DNA from: Alteromonas sp. BL110
GTDB taxonomy: Bacteria > Pseudomonadota > Gammaproteobacteria > Enterobacterales > Alteromonadaceae
NCBI RefSeq assembly: GCF_003443615.1
Contig: NZ_CP031967.1
Location: 1,922,001 to 1,986,000, forward strand
DNA length: 64,000 nt
Direction: 5' to 3'
Below are positions 20,035-29,142 of this stretch, in pieces. Positions within the stretch are counted from its first letter, which is position 1. Each line of letters opens with the position of its first letter. The notes under the pieces are model-generated. The model was not told the DNA's origin, did no database searches, and saw only the letters and a list, made by a program, of their open reading frames with translations. The position numbers and the translations under genes are program-made.

Positions 20035-20904
20035 ATTATCTCGCTGCTGGTGTTAGCAGGGATTTGGGGCGGTTCGTTTATTTTTATGCGTGTTGCGGCA
20101 CCAGAGTTTGGCATTTATGTGTTGGTGGCAATTCGTACCCTACTAGCAACGGCTGTGCTATTTCCTTTACTGTTATTGCGAGGCTCGGTTAAAGATATAA
20201 AAAATCACTGGCTTGCCATAGCGCTAGTAGGGTTAGCAAATACCGCCGTCCCATTTGTACTTTTTAACTACAGTAGTCTGCATTTAGAAGCAGGCGTTAA
20301 CGCTATACTAAACGCTACGGCGCCAATGTTTGGGGCTATTGTTGCGTGGCTTTGGTTGGGCGATAAACTTACAAAGTCAGCGGTTGCTGGGCTCTTTGTT
20401 GGCTTTGTCGGCGTTACCGTTATTAGTCAGCAAAAGCTTGGCGAGGGCGATATCAGTTTGTTTCCCATTTTAACAGCGCTTTTAGCTACAACAGGCTATG
20501 GGATAGCGGCGTGCATGATGAAAAAATGGCTGCAAGGGGTAAAGCCTTTAGTTGTTGCCACAGGCAGTCAAGCTATGGCCAGCATTATGTTAGCACCTTT
20601 TGCTCTTGCAACTCTGCCAGACACAATGCCAAGCGTGAATGCATGGGTAAACGCCGTGGCGCTAGCCGTCGGTGGTACCGGCATCGCGTATATATTGTAT
20701 TTCAAACTTATCGCCGATATTGGCCCAGCAAAGGCCATCACCGTCGCCTACTTAGTGCCGCTATTTGGCATTATTTGGGGCGTACTTTTCTTGCAGGAGC
20801 ATTTGTCAGCTCAAACCATAGTGGGAGGCTTAATGATTTTGTTTGGTGTTGCGCTAACCACTGGCGTTCTCAAACGAAAACGCCTTAAGGTTAAACCTGC
20901 TTAA
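20020..20904 (+). CDS. EamA/DMT-family transporter
   Basis: The 294-residue inner-membrane protein has ten predicted helices in two EamA repeats (about 1-140 and 150-290), typical of the drug/metabolite transporter superfamily. The start motif LVLAGIWGGSFIFMRVAAPE and the end GLMILFGVALTTG are characteristic. The substrate cannot be inferred. It follows ogt by 45 bp on the same strand but a functional link is not evident. The start codon sits within four tandem short repeats. Confidence 0.9.
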   Translation: MAIRDIISLLVLAGIWGGSFIFMRVAAPEFGIYVLVAIRTLLATAVLFPLLLLRGSVKDIKNHWLAIALVGLANTAVPFVLFNYSSLHLEAGVNAILNATAPMFGAIVAWLWLGDKLTKSAVAGLFVGFVGVTVISQQKLGEGDISLFPILTALLATTGYGIAACMMKKWLQGVKPLVVATGSQAMASIMLAPFALATLPDTMPSVNAWVNAVALAVGGTGIAYILYFKLIADIGPAKAITVAYLVPLFGIIWGVLFLQEHLSAQTIVGGLMILFGVALTTGVLKRKRLKVKPA

Positions 20905-20921
20905 ATTGAAGTTCGCTTAGG

Positions 20922-22343
20922 CTAGTCTATCAGCTGCATTCTTACTAAATTGCTGCCGTCGCGTTTAGCTTGATAAAGCGCGTCTTCAGCATGTGCGGTT
21001 ACCTCGTGCATAGCGCGAGGTGACGCAGTATATGAAATACCAATAGAAGCGGTAATTACTACCTCGGGCAAATCTTGAAGAGGGGGAAGCGTAGCAATGC
21101 CGTGTCGAAGGTTTTGCGCCATATCGAATGCCACGTGTGGGCCAGTGTGAGGTAATAGGATAATAAATTCAGCGCTACTCCATCTGCCTACTACGTCCTG
21201 TTCGCGTATGTTTTCAGCGAGATAAGACACCACTTTATCGAGAATGTCGTCGCCTGCGTTTCCTCCATGAGCGTCAACAATTTCTGAAAACTCATCAACA
21301 CTTACCAACATAACGCTTAGTGACTTGTGCTCGGCCAATAACGTTTTATAAATAAGCTGTAAATTATCCTTTTCAGGCAGACGGTTGCTGTGGCGTACCA
21401 CTAAGTCTGGCTGCATATCTTTTCTGAAATAATACAGAAGGTTGTAGATCAGCAAGAACAGTGAGAATACAACCACAAGCAGTGTTACCACGCTAAAGAT
21501 AAACGCTTGAGAAATTTCTGCCTGGCGGTCTTCTAGCGGGCTTAATAGAAATACGGTCCACCCGAATTGATTTAGCTTAACTTCGGCAATAAGAAAGTCT
21601 TTTTGGTCAATAGTAACTAACTTATTGTTCAACGCTTGCTCGCTTTGAATCGTCATGGGGAGACTGGCATACCAGGGAAGTTCAGATAAGTTGGTAAAAT
21701 CAGAATAAGAGGCAATAAGGCTTGGGTCTGAAGACAACATAATGTCTCCCTCGCCATCTACAAATAAGAAGTCATAGCCGTATTCTTGTTTGTAAGTATC
21801 AAATACTTCAATAAAGCTACGTAAGCTTTTTCCTACGCCGAAAAAGCCTAAAAAGCGACCATCTTCATCGTGAATTTTTATATCAATATAAAAGTGCGTG
21901 TCTTCCCACTTACCAATATCGGCAACGGCATCGACGGGATAATCGCGGTATTTGAAGTACCAGCTCACTTCACCTTCAATAAGGTTAATAATGCTGCCAT
22001 CAGAATTGTATTGTTTTCTGTCAGCTTCACTGGCAATGAAAAAAGATAAACCAAATTCGTTTTCAAGACGATCCAATGTTTTGAAAACGGCTTCTTGGTC
22101 TATATTCTCGCCATCCATTAAGTCTACCAGTTCAGTAGAATGCCCCAAAGCTTCAGAAATATGCAGTGGCTTAAGAAGTTGCTCAACGATAAGCGAAATA
22201 GCAGGCGACAATGACTGTTGCTGCGCTCGACTTTGTTCGGCAACGATTTTTGAAATACTGAAATGAACCAGTGTCACAATGGCGATAACCACTACCGCAA
22301 ATAACACCAGAATACTTCTATGTAGTGTACGAAATGTGTTCAC
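20922..22343 (-). CDS. Membrane sensor protein with a degenerate GGDEF domain
   Basis: The 473-residue product has a membrane helix at about 11-31, a periplasmic sensory region of about 245 residues with a double-Cache-like pattern, a second helix at about 281-307, and a C-terminal GGDEF domain. The signature position reads SSAEF (389-393) instead of GGDEF: both glycines and the metal-site Asp are replaced. The flanking fold motifs (VDEFSEIVDAHGGNAGDDIL, RHGIATL) are intact. It may bind nucleotide or a partner rather than make cyclic di-GMP. It is a single gene on the reverse strand. Confidence 0.88.
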   Translation of the reverse strand: MNTFRTLHRSILVLFAVVVIAIVTLVHFSISKIVAEQSRAQQQSLSPAISLIVEQLLKPLHISEALGHSTELVDLMDGENIDQEAVFKTLDRLENEFGLSFFIASEADRKQYNSDGSIINLIEGEVSWYFKYRDYPVDAVADIGKWEDTHFYIDIKIHDEDGRFLGFFGVGKSLRSFIEVFDTYKQEYGYDFLFVDGEGDIMLSSDPSLIASYSDFTNLSELPWYASLPMTIQSEQALNNKLVTIDQKDFLIAEVKLNQFGWTVFLLSPLEDRQAEISQAFIFSVVTLLVVVFSLFLLIYNLLYYFRKDMQPDLVVRHSNRLPEKDNLQLIYKTLLAEHKSLSVMLVSVDEFSEIVDAHGGNAGDDILDKVVSYLAENIREQDVVGRWSSAEFIILLPHTGPHVAFDMAQNLRHGIATLPPLQDLPEVVITASIGISYTASPRAMHEVTAHAEDALYQAKRDGSNLVRMQLID

Positions 22344-22575
22344 AGACTGCGCATGCTCCCTTGCCTGACTGAACCTTACCTAGATTAAGAGTATACCTGT
22401 TGCAATAATGAACTACTAGGCGATTTATCTTAACTTAGACTAAATAACGAAGAACGAAAGCGCAATGCAAAGTCGTTAGGTCAGACCTCGAAATGAAGAT
22501 ATCGCTGACATATTATTGTCCCTTAGTTACACTATGCTTCGTTTTTTCATTCTCTTTGCGAAATAAAGGAATTAT

Positions 22576-23934
22576 ATGGCTTTCTCAGTGGTTGTTTTAG
22601 CAGCGGGTAAAGGTACTCGTATGAAATCGTCGTTGCCAAAGGTATTACATAAAGTGGGCGGCGTGCCTATGGTGCAGCGAATTATCAACACCGTTAAATC
22701 ACTGGGTGCGGATAATATTCATTTGGTCTACGGCCATGGCGGTGACCAGCTAAAGGAAACGATAGCTGAAGATAATTTAAATTGGTGCTTACAGGCCGAA
22801 CAGTTAGGAACAGGTCACGCCGTTCAGCAAGCAGCGCCACATATTAAAGATGATGAAGATGTACTTCTTCTTGTTGGCGATGCACCACTTATTCGTGAAG
22901 AAACATTGAGCGCATTAAAATCAGCGAAGGAGAGCTGTGACTTAGCCTTGTTGACTGTAAATTTAGACGACCCTACAGGTATGGGGCGCATTATTCGCGA
23001 AAACGACAATATTACCGCGATAGTCGAGCATAAAGACGCTACAGAAGCACAGCGTGAAATTAAAGAAATCAATACCGGCATGATGATGATGTCTGGCAAA
23101 GACCTTAAACGCTGGTTGGGCGAGTTAAGCAACGACAATGCCCAGGGTGAATATTACCTTACGGATGTCATCGCAATGGCTGCCGCGGAAGGCAAGCGTA
23201 TTCAGTCTGCTCAACCGCAGTCAGCGGTAGAAGTGGAAGGCGTAAACAACCGGTTGCAGCTAGCTAACTTAGAACGTGCACTTCAACACCGTCAAGCCGA
23301 CGAGCTGATGATGAACGGGGTTACTTTATTGGATCCCGCTCGTTTGGATTTACGCGGCCAGCTAGAAACCGGTAATGACGTAATTATCGACGTTAACGTC
23401 ATTATTGAAGGTCAGGTTACGCTAGGCAGTAACGTTACTATTGGCGCTAACTGTATCCTGCGAAACTGTACCATTGACGATAACGCCGTGATTGAAGCAA
23501 ATTCTATTGTTGAAGAAGCCAGTGTTGGTGAGGCTTGTACAGTTGGACCTTACGCTAGATTGCGCCCTGGTGCAGTAATGCAGAAAAATGCCAAGGTGGG
23601 TAATTTCGTAGAAATGAAGAAGGCCACGTTAGGTGAAGGCGCCAAAGCGAATCATTTAACCTATTTAGGCGATGCAGAAGTTGGTGCTAAAGCGAACATC
23701 GGCGCAGGTACAATTACCTGTAACTATGACGGCGTGAATAAGTCTAAAACCGTGATTGGCGAAAACGCTTTTATTGGTTCCAACTCGTCGCTTGTTGCGC
23801 CAGTAAATATTGGTAGTGGCGCGACTGTGGGGGCTGGTTCTGTGATCACCTCAGCGGTCGACGAAAATGCACTAGCTGTTGCTCGTGGCAAACAGCGCAA
23901 CATTCAAAATTGGCCGCGTCCTACCAAAAAATAA
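22576..23934 (+). CDS. glmU: Bifunctional GlcNAc-1-phosphate uridyltransferase / glucosamine-1-phosphate acetyltransferase
   Basis: GlmU makes UDP-GlcNAc for peptidoglycan and LPS. The 452-residue product has the N-terminal nucleotidyltransferase motif [18 protein letters not shown] and a C-terminal left-handed beta-helix with hexapeptide repeats (about 255 onward) including the acetyltransferase site [10 protein letters not shown]. It lies about 2.4 kb upstream of glmS on the same strand, with an oxidoreductase and a regulator between, so the amino-sugar pathway genes cluster here. Confidence 0.98.
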   Translation: MAFSVVVLAAGKGTRMKSSLPKVLHKVGGVPMVQRIINTVKSLGADNIHLVYGHGGDQLKETIAEDNLNWCLQAEQLGTGHAVQQAAPHIKDDEDVLLLVGDAPLIREETLSALKSAKESCDLALLTVNLDDPTGMGRIIRENDNITAIVEHKDATEAQREIKEINTGMMMMSGKDLKRWLGELSNDNAQGEYYLTDVIAMAAAEGKRIQSAQPQSAVEVEGVNNRLQLANLERALQHRQADELMMNGVTLLDPARLDLRGQLETGNDVIIDVNVIIEGQVTLGSNVTIGANCILRNCTIDDNAVIEANSIVEEASVGEACTVGPYARLRPGAVMQKNAKVGNFVEMKKATLGEGAKANHLTYLGDAEVGAKANIGAGTITCNYDGVNKSKTVIGENAFIGSNSSLVAPVNIGSGATVGAGSVITSAVDENALAVARGKQRNIQNWPRPTKK

Positions 23935-24282
23935 AAGCAAATCTTGGTCAAAGACGGCTTAACAGCAATAAAGAGCTAGGGCTGGCAAATACAAACCGTT
24001 ATTTGCTAGCCCAATAAATCAAGCAGTTTTATAAAAAGCTTTACCTTTAAGACAGTCTGCTAATGTAAGCCACTAGGCTACACGACTAAAGCAAAGGGCT
24101 AGCGCTACGTTTTAGCGTAAGCTTCTAGCAAAAGCATTTAACGCGTGGTCGCATACTTTACTCTTCCATTTAATCCACTCACTTCAAGTCTTTAAATAAT
24201 GAACGCTCAGTCATTTTCACCAGCATTATTTGCTGTTAGTGTGTGTTTACTTACTATAAAAAGCTAATTTCATGGAGCTGCT
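23935..24282. other. Intergenic region after glmU
   Basis: No gene was found. It contains the hairpin listed separately at 23979-24012 and otherwise AT-rich sequence with a possible promoter near the oxidoreductase gene. Confidence 0.4.
23979..24012 (+). terminator. Hairpin downstream of glmU
   Basis: Twelve-bp arms (GGGCTGGCAAAT and ATTTGCTAGCCC, one G-T pair) enclose a 10-base loop. There is no clear T-tract, so the role as terminator is likely but not certain. Confidence 0.55.
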
Positions 24283-25323
24283 ATGATATCTACACTACTC
24301 GTCGGCTTTGGGTTTTCAGCCACTACGTTCCATTTACCATTTCTAAATTACCTACCGCAGTTCTCGGTAGATGTGGTTATTTCATCAAAACCCGATGTGG
24401 TTAAGGCGCTTTTACCTGAAGCTGAAGTGTACAGCTCGTTAGAAGAAGCGCTAAAAATTCACGATGTAGACTTGGTGGTTATCACAACGCCGAACCATCT
24501 GCACGGTCGGCAAACTAAATTGGCCTTAGAGCACAGTTGTCATGTGTTGGTAGAAAAGCCATTTACACTGGATAGCGAAGAAGCAGAAGCACTAGTAGAG
24601 CTTGCAAACGGCCAGAACAAACAGCTTTGTGTATATCAAAACAGGCGCTTTGATGGCGACTTCCTTACAATTAAACAACTTATCGACGACGGAGTAATTG
24701 GTGAGATTAAACGCTTGGAAAGTCGTTTTGACAGATTTCGCCCAGTGCCTCGGGATAGATGGCGTGAAAATGAAGGCCCAGGCAGCGGTATCTTCTGGGA
24801 TTTAGGCCCGCATTTAATAGACCAAGCATTAGAGCTTTTTGGTAACCCAAAAGCGGTGTCTGCAAATATAATGGCGCTACGTGAAAACGGTCAATCAGAC
24901 GATACCTTCGATGTTACGCTTCACTATGGCGATAAGGTTATAAAATTGGGTAGCTCTGCTTTTCAGGCAGGCAAAACCTTGCGCTACGACGTGCAAGGCA
25001 CTAAAGGTAGCTTTCGAAAGTTCTATCTAGACCCACAAGAAAGCCAGTTACGAGAAGGGCTGTCTTTTGACGATCCAGGCTGGGCGATAACCAGTGATAA
25101 GGAACATGGCGTGCTAACAGTCGCAAGCAAGAGTGGCGAGCTGGTGGAAGAAACTATCGAAACACGCAAGGGTGAATACTTAACGTTTTTCAATCGTCTT
25201 GCTCACGCCATTGAAGACGGTCAGTTTTCGCCAGCTAACGCAAGCACTGTTGTACCTGTTATCAAGGTCATTGAGTTAGCTATACAAGCGAATGAGCAAA
25301 AGCAAACACTGTCGTTTAATTAA
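24283..25323 (+). CDS. Gfo/Idh/MocA family NAD(P)-dependent oxidoreductase
   Basis: The 346-residue product has an N-terminal Rossmann domain (LLVGFGFSATTFHLPF), the family motif VEKPFT near residue 94, and a C-terminal alpha/beta domain with WDLGPHLIDQAL, where the His is the usual catalytic residue. It acts on a sugar or cyclitol substrate that cannot be named. AUG is preceded by ATGGAG. It lies between glmU and the DeoR regulator of glmS, suggesting a carbohydrate-related role. Confidence 0.92.
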   Translation: MISTLLVGFGFSATTFHLPFLNYLPQFSVDVVISSKPDVVKALLPEAEVYSSLEEALKIHDVDLVVITTPNHLHGRQTKLALEHSCHVLVEKPFTLDSEEAEALVELANGQNKQLCVYQNRRFDGDFLTIKQLIDDGVIGEIKRLESRFDRFRPVPRDRWRENEGPGSGIFWDLGPHLIDQALELFGNPKAVSANIMALRENGQSDDTFDVTLHYGDKVIKLGSSAFQAGKTLRYDVQGTKGSFRKFYLDPQESQLREGLSFDDPGWAITSDKEHGVLTVASKSGELVEETIETRKGEYLTFFNRLAHAIEDGQFSPANASTVVPVIKVIELAIQANEQKQTLSFN

Positions 25324-25525
25324 ACAAACTATCTTGATCAAAGTTTCAATTTAACTTACGATGCTTTCAATTTGTAATCCATAGCTTTCGTTTTGAAAGT
25401 TATGGGTTGTGAGAAGCGTATTTTTTACGAAATACTCATGAAGCTGACGCGCTGGCCTGTTTGTTCAACTAGCTCCCAACGCGTTCGCAAGCGCTAAAGT
25501 AATTCGTAAAGTCATTGAGGTTATA

Positions 25526-26335
25526 TTGAAAAGCAGTAAATCAGTTGAGCAGCGCCGCCAGCAGATAGTGGCGTGGGTAAAAGAACACGGTCAATCACAA
25601 GTTGAAGATTTGGCCGTGCGTTTTGCTACCTCTGAAGTGACGATAAGAAAAGATCTTGCTGCCCTTTCTCGACAAGGTTTACTTATTCGCCAGTTTGGTG
25701 GCGCAGTGCCTGTGCCATCAATAGCCTTAAATACTCACTCTTCTCAAGCCATCACTAATGAAGCATACTCAAGCCAAACGACTAGCCCAATAACTAACGC
25801 CATAGGTCAATGTGCGGCAGGTTTAGTTAAACCGGGCAATAAGATAGTAATAGATTGCGGCTCAACCACAGCTTCAGTCTTGCCTTACCTATCGGATATC
25901 GATGATTTGGTGGTAATGACCAATACGCTATCCACTGCCAATTACCTTACACGAAGTGCTAAAGAGCCCACGGTGTTAATGGTGGGAGGGACATGGGATG
26001 CCCAGTCTCAGTCGTTCCAAGGTGCAATGGCTGAACAATTAGTTAGCGCCTATAGTTTTGACATTGCACTTATTGGTGCAGCGGGCATTGATGTAAACAG
26101 AGGCACAACCACCTTTAATGAACTGGTTGGTGTGACGCGGGCCATGGCCGAGGCTGCGACAAAGGTGGCGGTATTAGCCAGCTCAAAAAAATTAACCCAT
26201 AAAATGCCTAACCTAGAGCTGAGTTGGAAAAACATTTCTGTTTTGATCACTGATGAAGGCATTAGTGATAAAGACAAACTTAATATTGAAAATCAGGGCG
26301 TGACCGTGCTTATTGCAGCGCCGAGTGGAGAATAA
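25526..26335 (+). CDS. DeoR/GlpR-family transcriptional regulator
   Basis: The 269-residue product has an N-terminal DeoR helix-turn-helix ([14 protein letters not shown], then [16 protein letters not shown]) and a C-terminal sugar-phosphate-sensing domain ([14 protein letters not shown]). The start is TTG at 25526 with GAGG upstream. Only 2 bp separate its stop from the glmS ATG, so it is translationally linked to glmS and probably senses an amino-sugar phosphate to control glucosamine-6-phosphate supply. The specific ligand is an inference. Confidence 0.9.
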   Translation: MKSSKSVEQRRQQIVAWVKEHGQSQVEDLAVRFATSEVTIRKDLAALSRQGLLIRQFGGAVPVPSIALNTHSSQAITNEAYSSQTTSPITNAIGQCAAGLVKPGNKIVIDCGSTTASVLPYLSDIDDLVVMTNTLSTANYLTRSAKEPTVLMVGGTWDAQSQSFQGAMAEQLVSAYSFDIALIGAAGIDVNRGTTTFNELVGVTRAMAEAATKVAVLASSKKLTHKMPNLELSWKNISVLITDEGISDKDKLNIENQGVTVLIAAPSGE

Positions 26336-26337
26336 TT

Positions 26338-28170
26338 ATGTGTGGAATTGTTGGCGCTGTTGCTGAACGTAACGTGGTAGAAATTCTTCTAGAAGGATTA
26401 AAAAGACTAGAATATCGCGGCTATGATTCAGCTGGTGTAGCGCTATTGCAAAACGACGGCACACTCACCCGTATTCGTCGTACAGGTAAAGTGCAAGAGC
26501 TGGCTGACGCGGTGGCAGAAGGTGAAGCGTTAGGTACTACGGGTATCGCGCACACCCGTTGGGCAACCCACGGTGGCGTAACTGAAGTGAATGCTCACCC
26601 GCATTTTTCAACCGAGCGTGTTGCCGTTGTACACAACGGTATCATTGAAAACTACGTAAATCTAAAAGCGCAGTTAAAAGATAAAGGCTATACCTTTACC
26701 AGCGATACTGACACTGAAACCATTGCTCATACTGTGCACGAAGAGCTGAAATCGGGCAAAGCCCTGCTTGACGCAGTACAAAGTGCGGTTAAAACTTTCC
26801 ACGGGGCTTATGGCACCGTCATCATGGATAAAGAAGACCCAAGCCGCGTGGTGGTTGCACGCTCGGGCAGCCCGCTAGTTATAGGCTTAGGGCTTGGCGA
26901 AAACTTTATTGCGTCAGACCAAATGGCGCTTTTGCCAGTAACTCGTCGCTTTATCTTTTTGGAAGAAGGTGACGTAGCCGAGATTACGCGCCGAGACGTT
27001 AAAATCTTTGATAAAGACGGTAACGCCGTTGAGCGTGAAGTGATTGAGTCAAACGTAGAGCACGATGCCGGTGACAAAGGGGGTTATCGTCACTACATGC
27101 TTAAAGAAATACACGAACAGCCAACGGTTGTGCGCAACGCGCTTAAAGATCGTATTGATGAAAACGGTCTTACCGCTGATGTATTTGGCCAAGGTGCTGA
27201 TGAAATATTTAAAAAGGTTAAACACGTTCAAATCATTGCCTGTGGGACTAGTTACCACGCGGGAATGACGGCGCGCTACTGGCTAGAGCAGTACGCCAAT
27301 GTGTCGTGCAACGTTGAAATAGCATCAGAGTTTCGTTACCGCAAATCGGTAGTGCACCCAAACAGCCTGCTTATTACGATTTCTCAATCAGGTGAGACAG
27401 CCGATACGCTAGCCGCACTTCGCTTAGCCAAAGAACTGGGCTATATGTCTAGTTTGACCATTTGTAACGTTCAGGGCTCGTCGTTAGTACGCGAATCTGA
27501 CTTAGCATTTATGACCCGCGCTGGCGCGGAAATTGGCGTAGCATCGACCAAAGCCTTCACTACTCAGCTTGCTGCTTTCTTGATGTTAACGCTTGCATTA
27601 GGCAAAGAGAATGGTATGGCCGAGGCCGACAGCAAGGCCATAGTTTCTGCGCTTCACAGCTTACCTGCAAAACTAGAAGAAACCTTAGCTATCACTGGCG
27701 GTATCGAAGATTTAGCTGAGGAATTTGCCGATAAAAACCACAGTCTGTTCCTAGGCCGTGGCGATCAATATCCCATCGCTATGGAAGGAGCCCTTAAGCT
27801 TAAAGAGATTTCTTACATTCACGCCGAAGCCTATGCGTCTGGTGAATTGAAACACGGACCGCTTGCGCTGATTGATGATGAAATGCCGGTAATTGTGGTT
27901 GCACCGAACAACGAACTGCTTGAAAAGCTAAAGTCGAACGTTGAAGAAGTGCGCGCTCGTGGCGGTATCATGTATGTCTTTGCAGATAAAGATGCCGCGT
28001 TTGCAGGGGATGAAACCATGCGTGTTATCGACGTGCCGCATTGCGAAGCAGCTATCGCTCCCATTATCTATACCTTGCCGCTGCAGTTATTAAGCTACTA
28101 TGTGGCGTTAATTAAAGGTACGGACGTTGACCAGCCGCGTAACTTGGCTAAAAGCGTGACGGTAGAATAG
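26338..28170 (+). CDS. glmS: Glutamine-fructose-6-phosphate aminotransferase
   Basis: GlmS makes glucosamine-6-phosphate from fructose-6-phosphate and glutamine. The 610-residue product starts [10 protein letters not shown] with nucleophile Cys2 in the Ntn glutaminase domain, followed by two SIS domains ([17 protein letters not shown]) and the C-terminus [13 protein letters not shown]. The last codons form the conserved TnsD-recognition sequence used by Tn7-type elements. A Tn7-like element is inserted 25 bp after the stop, leaving the coding region intact but separating the gene from its probable terminator. Confidence 0.98.
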   Translation: MCGIVGAVAERNVVEILLEGLKRLEYRGYDSAGVALLQNDGTLTRIRRTGKVQELADAVAEGEALGTTGIAHTRWATHGGVTEVNAHPHFSTERVAVVHNGIIENYVNLKAQLKDKGYTFTSDTDTETIAHTVHEELKSGKALLDAVQSAVKTFHGAYGTVIMDKEDPSRVVVARSGSPLVIGLGLGENFIASDQMALLPVTRRFIFLEEGDVAEITRRDVKIFDKDGNAVEREVIESNVEHDAGDKGGYRHYMLKEIHEQPTVVRNALKDRIDENGLTADVFGQGADEIFKKVKHVQIIACGTSYHAGMTARYWLEQYANVSCNVEIASEFRYRKSVVHPNSLLITISQSGETADTLAALRLAKELGYMSSLTICNVQGSSLVRESDLAFMTRAGAEIGVASTKAFTTQLAAFLMLTLALGKENGMAEADSKAIVSALHSLPAKLEETLAITGGIEDLAEEFADKNHSLFLGRGDQYPIAMEGALKLKEISYIHAEAYASGELKHGPLALIDDEMPVIVVAPNNELLEKLKSNVEEVRARGGIMYVFADKDAAFAGDETMRVIDVPHCEAAIAPIIYTLPLQLLSYYVALIKGTDVDQPRNLAKSVTVE

Positions 28171-28195
28171 TAAACCACTATTCTAAAAAGCTTCC
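28135..28195 (+). other. attTn7 target site with left target duplication
   Basis: The conserved 3' end of glmS (CCGCGTAACTTGGC onward) is the TnsD-binding part. The insertion point lies 25 bp after the stop, and CTTCC at 28191-28195 is the target duplication copy next to the right end of the element. Confidence 0.9.
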
Positions 28196-28270
28196 TGTTA
28201 GAGCATATTATATTTGGTACTAAACATATTATATTTGGTAACAAATAAAAATTTAGCATTAAATTAGGTA
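28196..28270 (+). repeat. Right end of the Tn7-like element with TnsB-type sites
   Basis: Two identical 16-bp motifs CATATTATATTTGGTA lie at 28204-28219 and 28225-28240 (21-bp period), and a diverged copy ends AATTAGGTA at about 28255-28270. Closely packed sites are typical of Tn7 right ends. Confidence 0.88.
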
Positions 28271-28290
28271 TTAAAAGTAGATTAGTTTAT

Positions 28291-28316
28291 GCTCTATGTC
28301 ATAGATGGCATAGGGC
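28291..28316 (+). promoter_or_regulatory. Imperfect palindrome before tnsA
   Basis: Arms GCTCTATGTCAT (28291-28302) and ATGGCATAGGGC (28305-28316) pair at 10 of 12 positions around AG, ending 7 bases before the tnsA ATG. It is a candidate operator or attenuator for tnsABC. Confidence 0.55.
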
Positions 28317-28323
28317 GTAGGCG

Positions 28324-29142
28324 ATGAAGAAACTGCAATGGCTGACAAGAGAAGAAATCGATAAGCGCTTCGCAAGCGGCAGAGGAATGGGCCGTAAAAG
28401 CGAATATCAGCCATGGATTTACATTCAAGAAATATCCAGTGATGGCACGAGTTATCGTGCCTTATCTCACCGCACCGGCAGAGTAGTTCACTTGCTTTCC
28501 AAGCTAGAATACCTTGCTTTTTCACTCTACGACTGGAATGAGTCAATTTATGACATTCGAGAGCAGTATCCGTTTGCTCTAGAAACCACTCTGGAAGTAG
28601 CCGACAAAGCGGGCATAAAACATCCGCAAAAAGGCAATAAATATCACGTATTCACCACTGATTTGTTATTAGACTTTGATGGGTTAGAGAGCAATCAAAT
28701 CGCGATTCAGGTCAAATACAATGATGAGCTGATGGATAAAAATGTTATTGCTAAGCTCGAAATAGAGAGGCGAAGTTGTCTGGCCAAAGGAATGCAGTGG
28801 AAGTTAATTACTGAACTCGACATACCTCATGTTCAACAAGCCAATATTGACTGGATACTAGGAGGAAAAGACCTTCACATTGGCGAATCTATTCAAATGC
28901 AAGTTTATGATCTTTGGGAAGAGATAAAGCGCTTCCCTGACATTAAGCTCGCTAAAGCATGCTCAGATTATGATAAGCGTCATGGCCTACCGTTAGGTGA
29001 AGCATTAAAGCTAGCTCGAAACGCCTTTAGCTATCGATTGCTGGCGTTTGATATCCATAAGCCCTATCAATATCTTATCTGCTCTGACATCCATAGCGTG
29101 TCCTTCGGGTTCGATAGCGGAGATTTATATGCTGTTGGTTAA
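28324..29142 (+). CDS. tnsA: Tn7-type transposase endonuclease subunit TnsA
   Basis: TnsA is the restriction-endonuclease-like subunit that cuts the 5' strands at the transposon ends, giving cut-and-paste movement with TnsB. The 272-residue product keeps the catalytic triad as Glu62 (SKLEYLAF), Asp113 (FTTDLLLDF) and Lys131 (IQVKYND), one position off Tn7 TnsA Glu63/Asp114/Lys132. It lies 128 bp inside the right end, beside glmS. tnsB overlaps its 3' end by 14 bp, so tnsABC form an operon. Confidence 0.96.
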   Translation: MKKLQWLTREEIDKRFASGRGMGRKSEYQPWIYIQEISSDGTSYRALSHRTGRVVHLLSKLEYLAFSLYDWNESIYDIREQYPFALETTLEVADKAGIKHPQKGNKYHVFTTDLLLDFDGLESNQIAIQVKYNDELMDKNVIAKLEIERRSCLAKGMQWKLITELDIPHVQQANIDWILGGKDLHIGESIQMQVYDLWEEIKRFPDIKLAKACSDYDKRHGLPLGEALKLARNAFSYRLLAFDIHKPYQYLICSDIHSVSFGFDSGDLYAVG

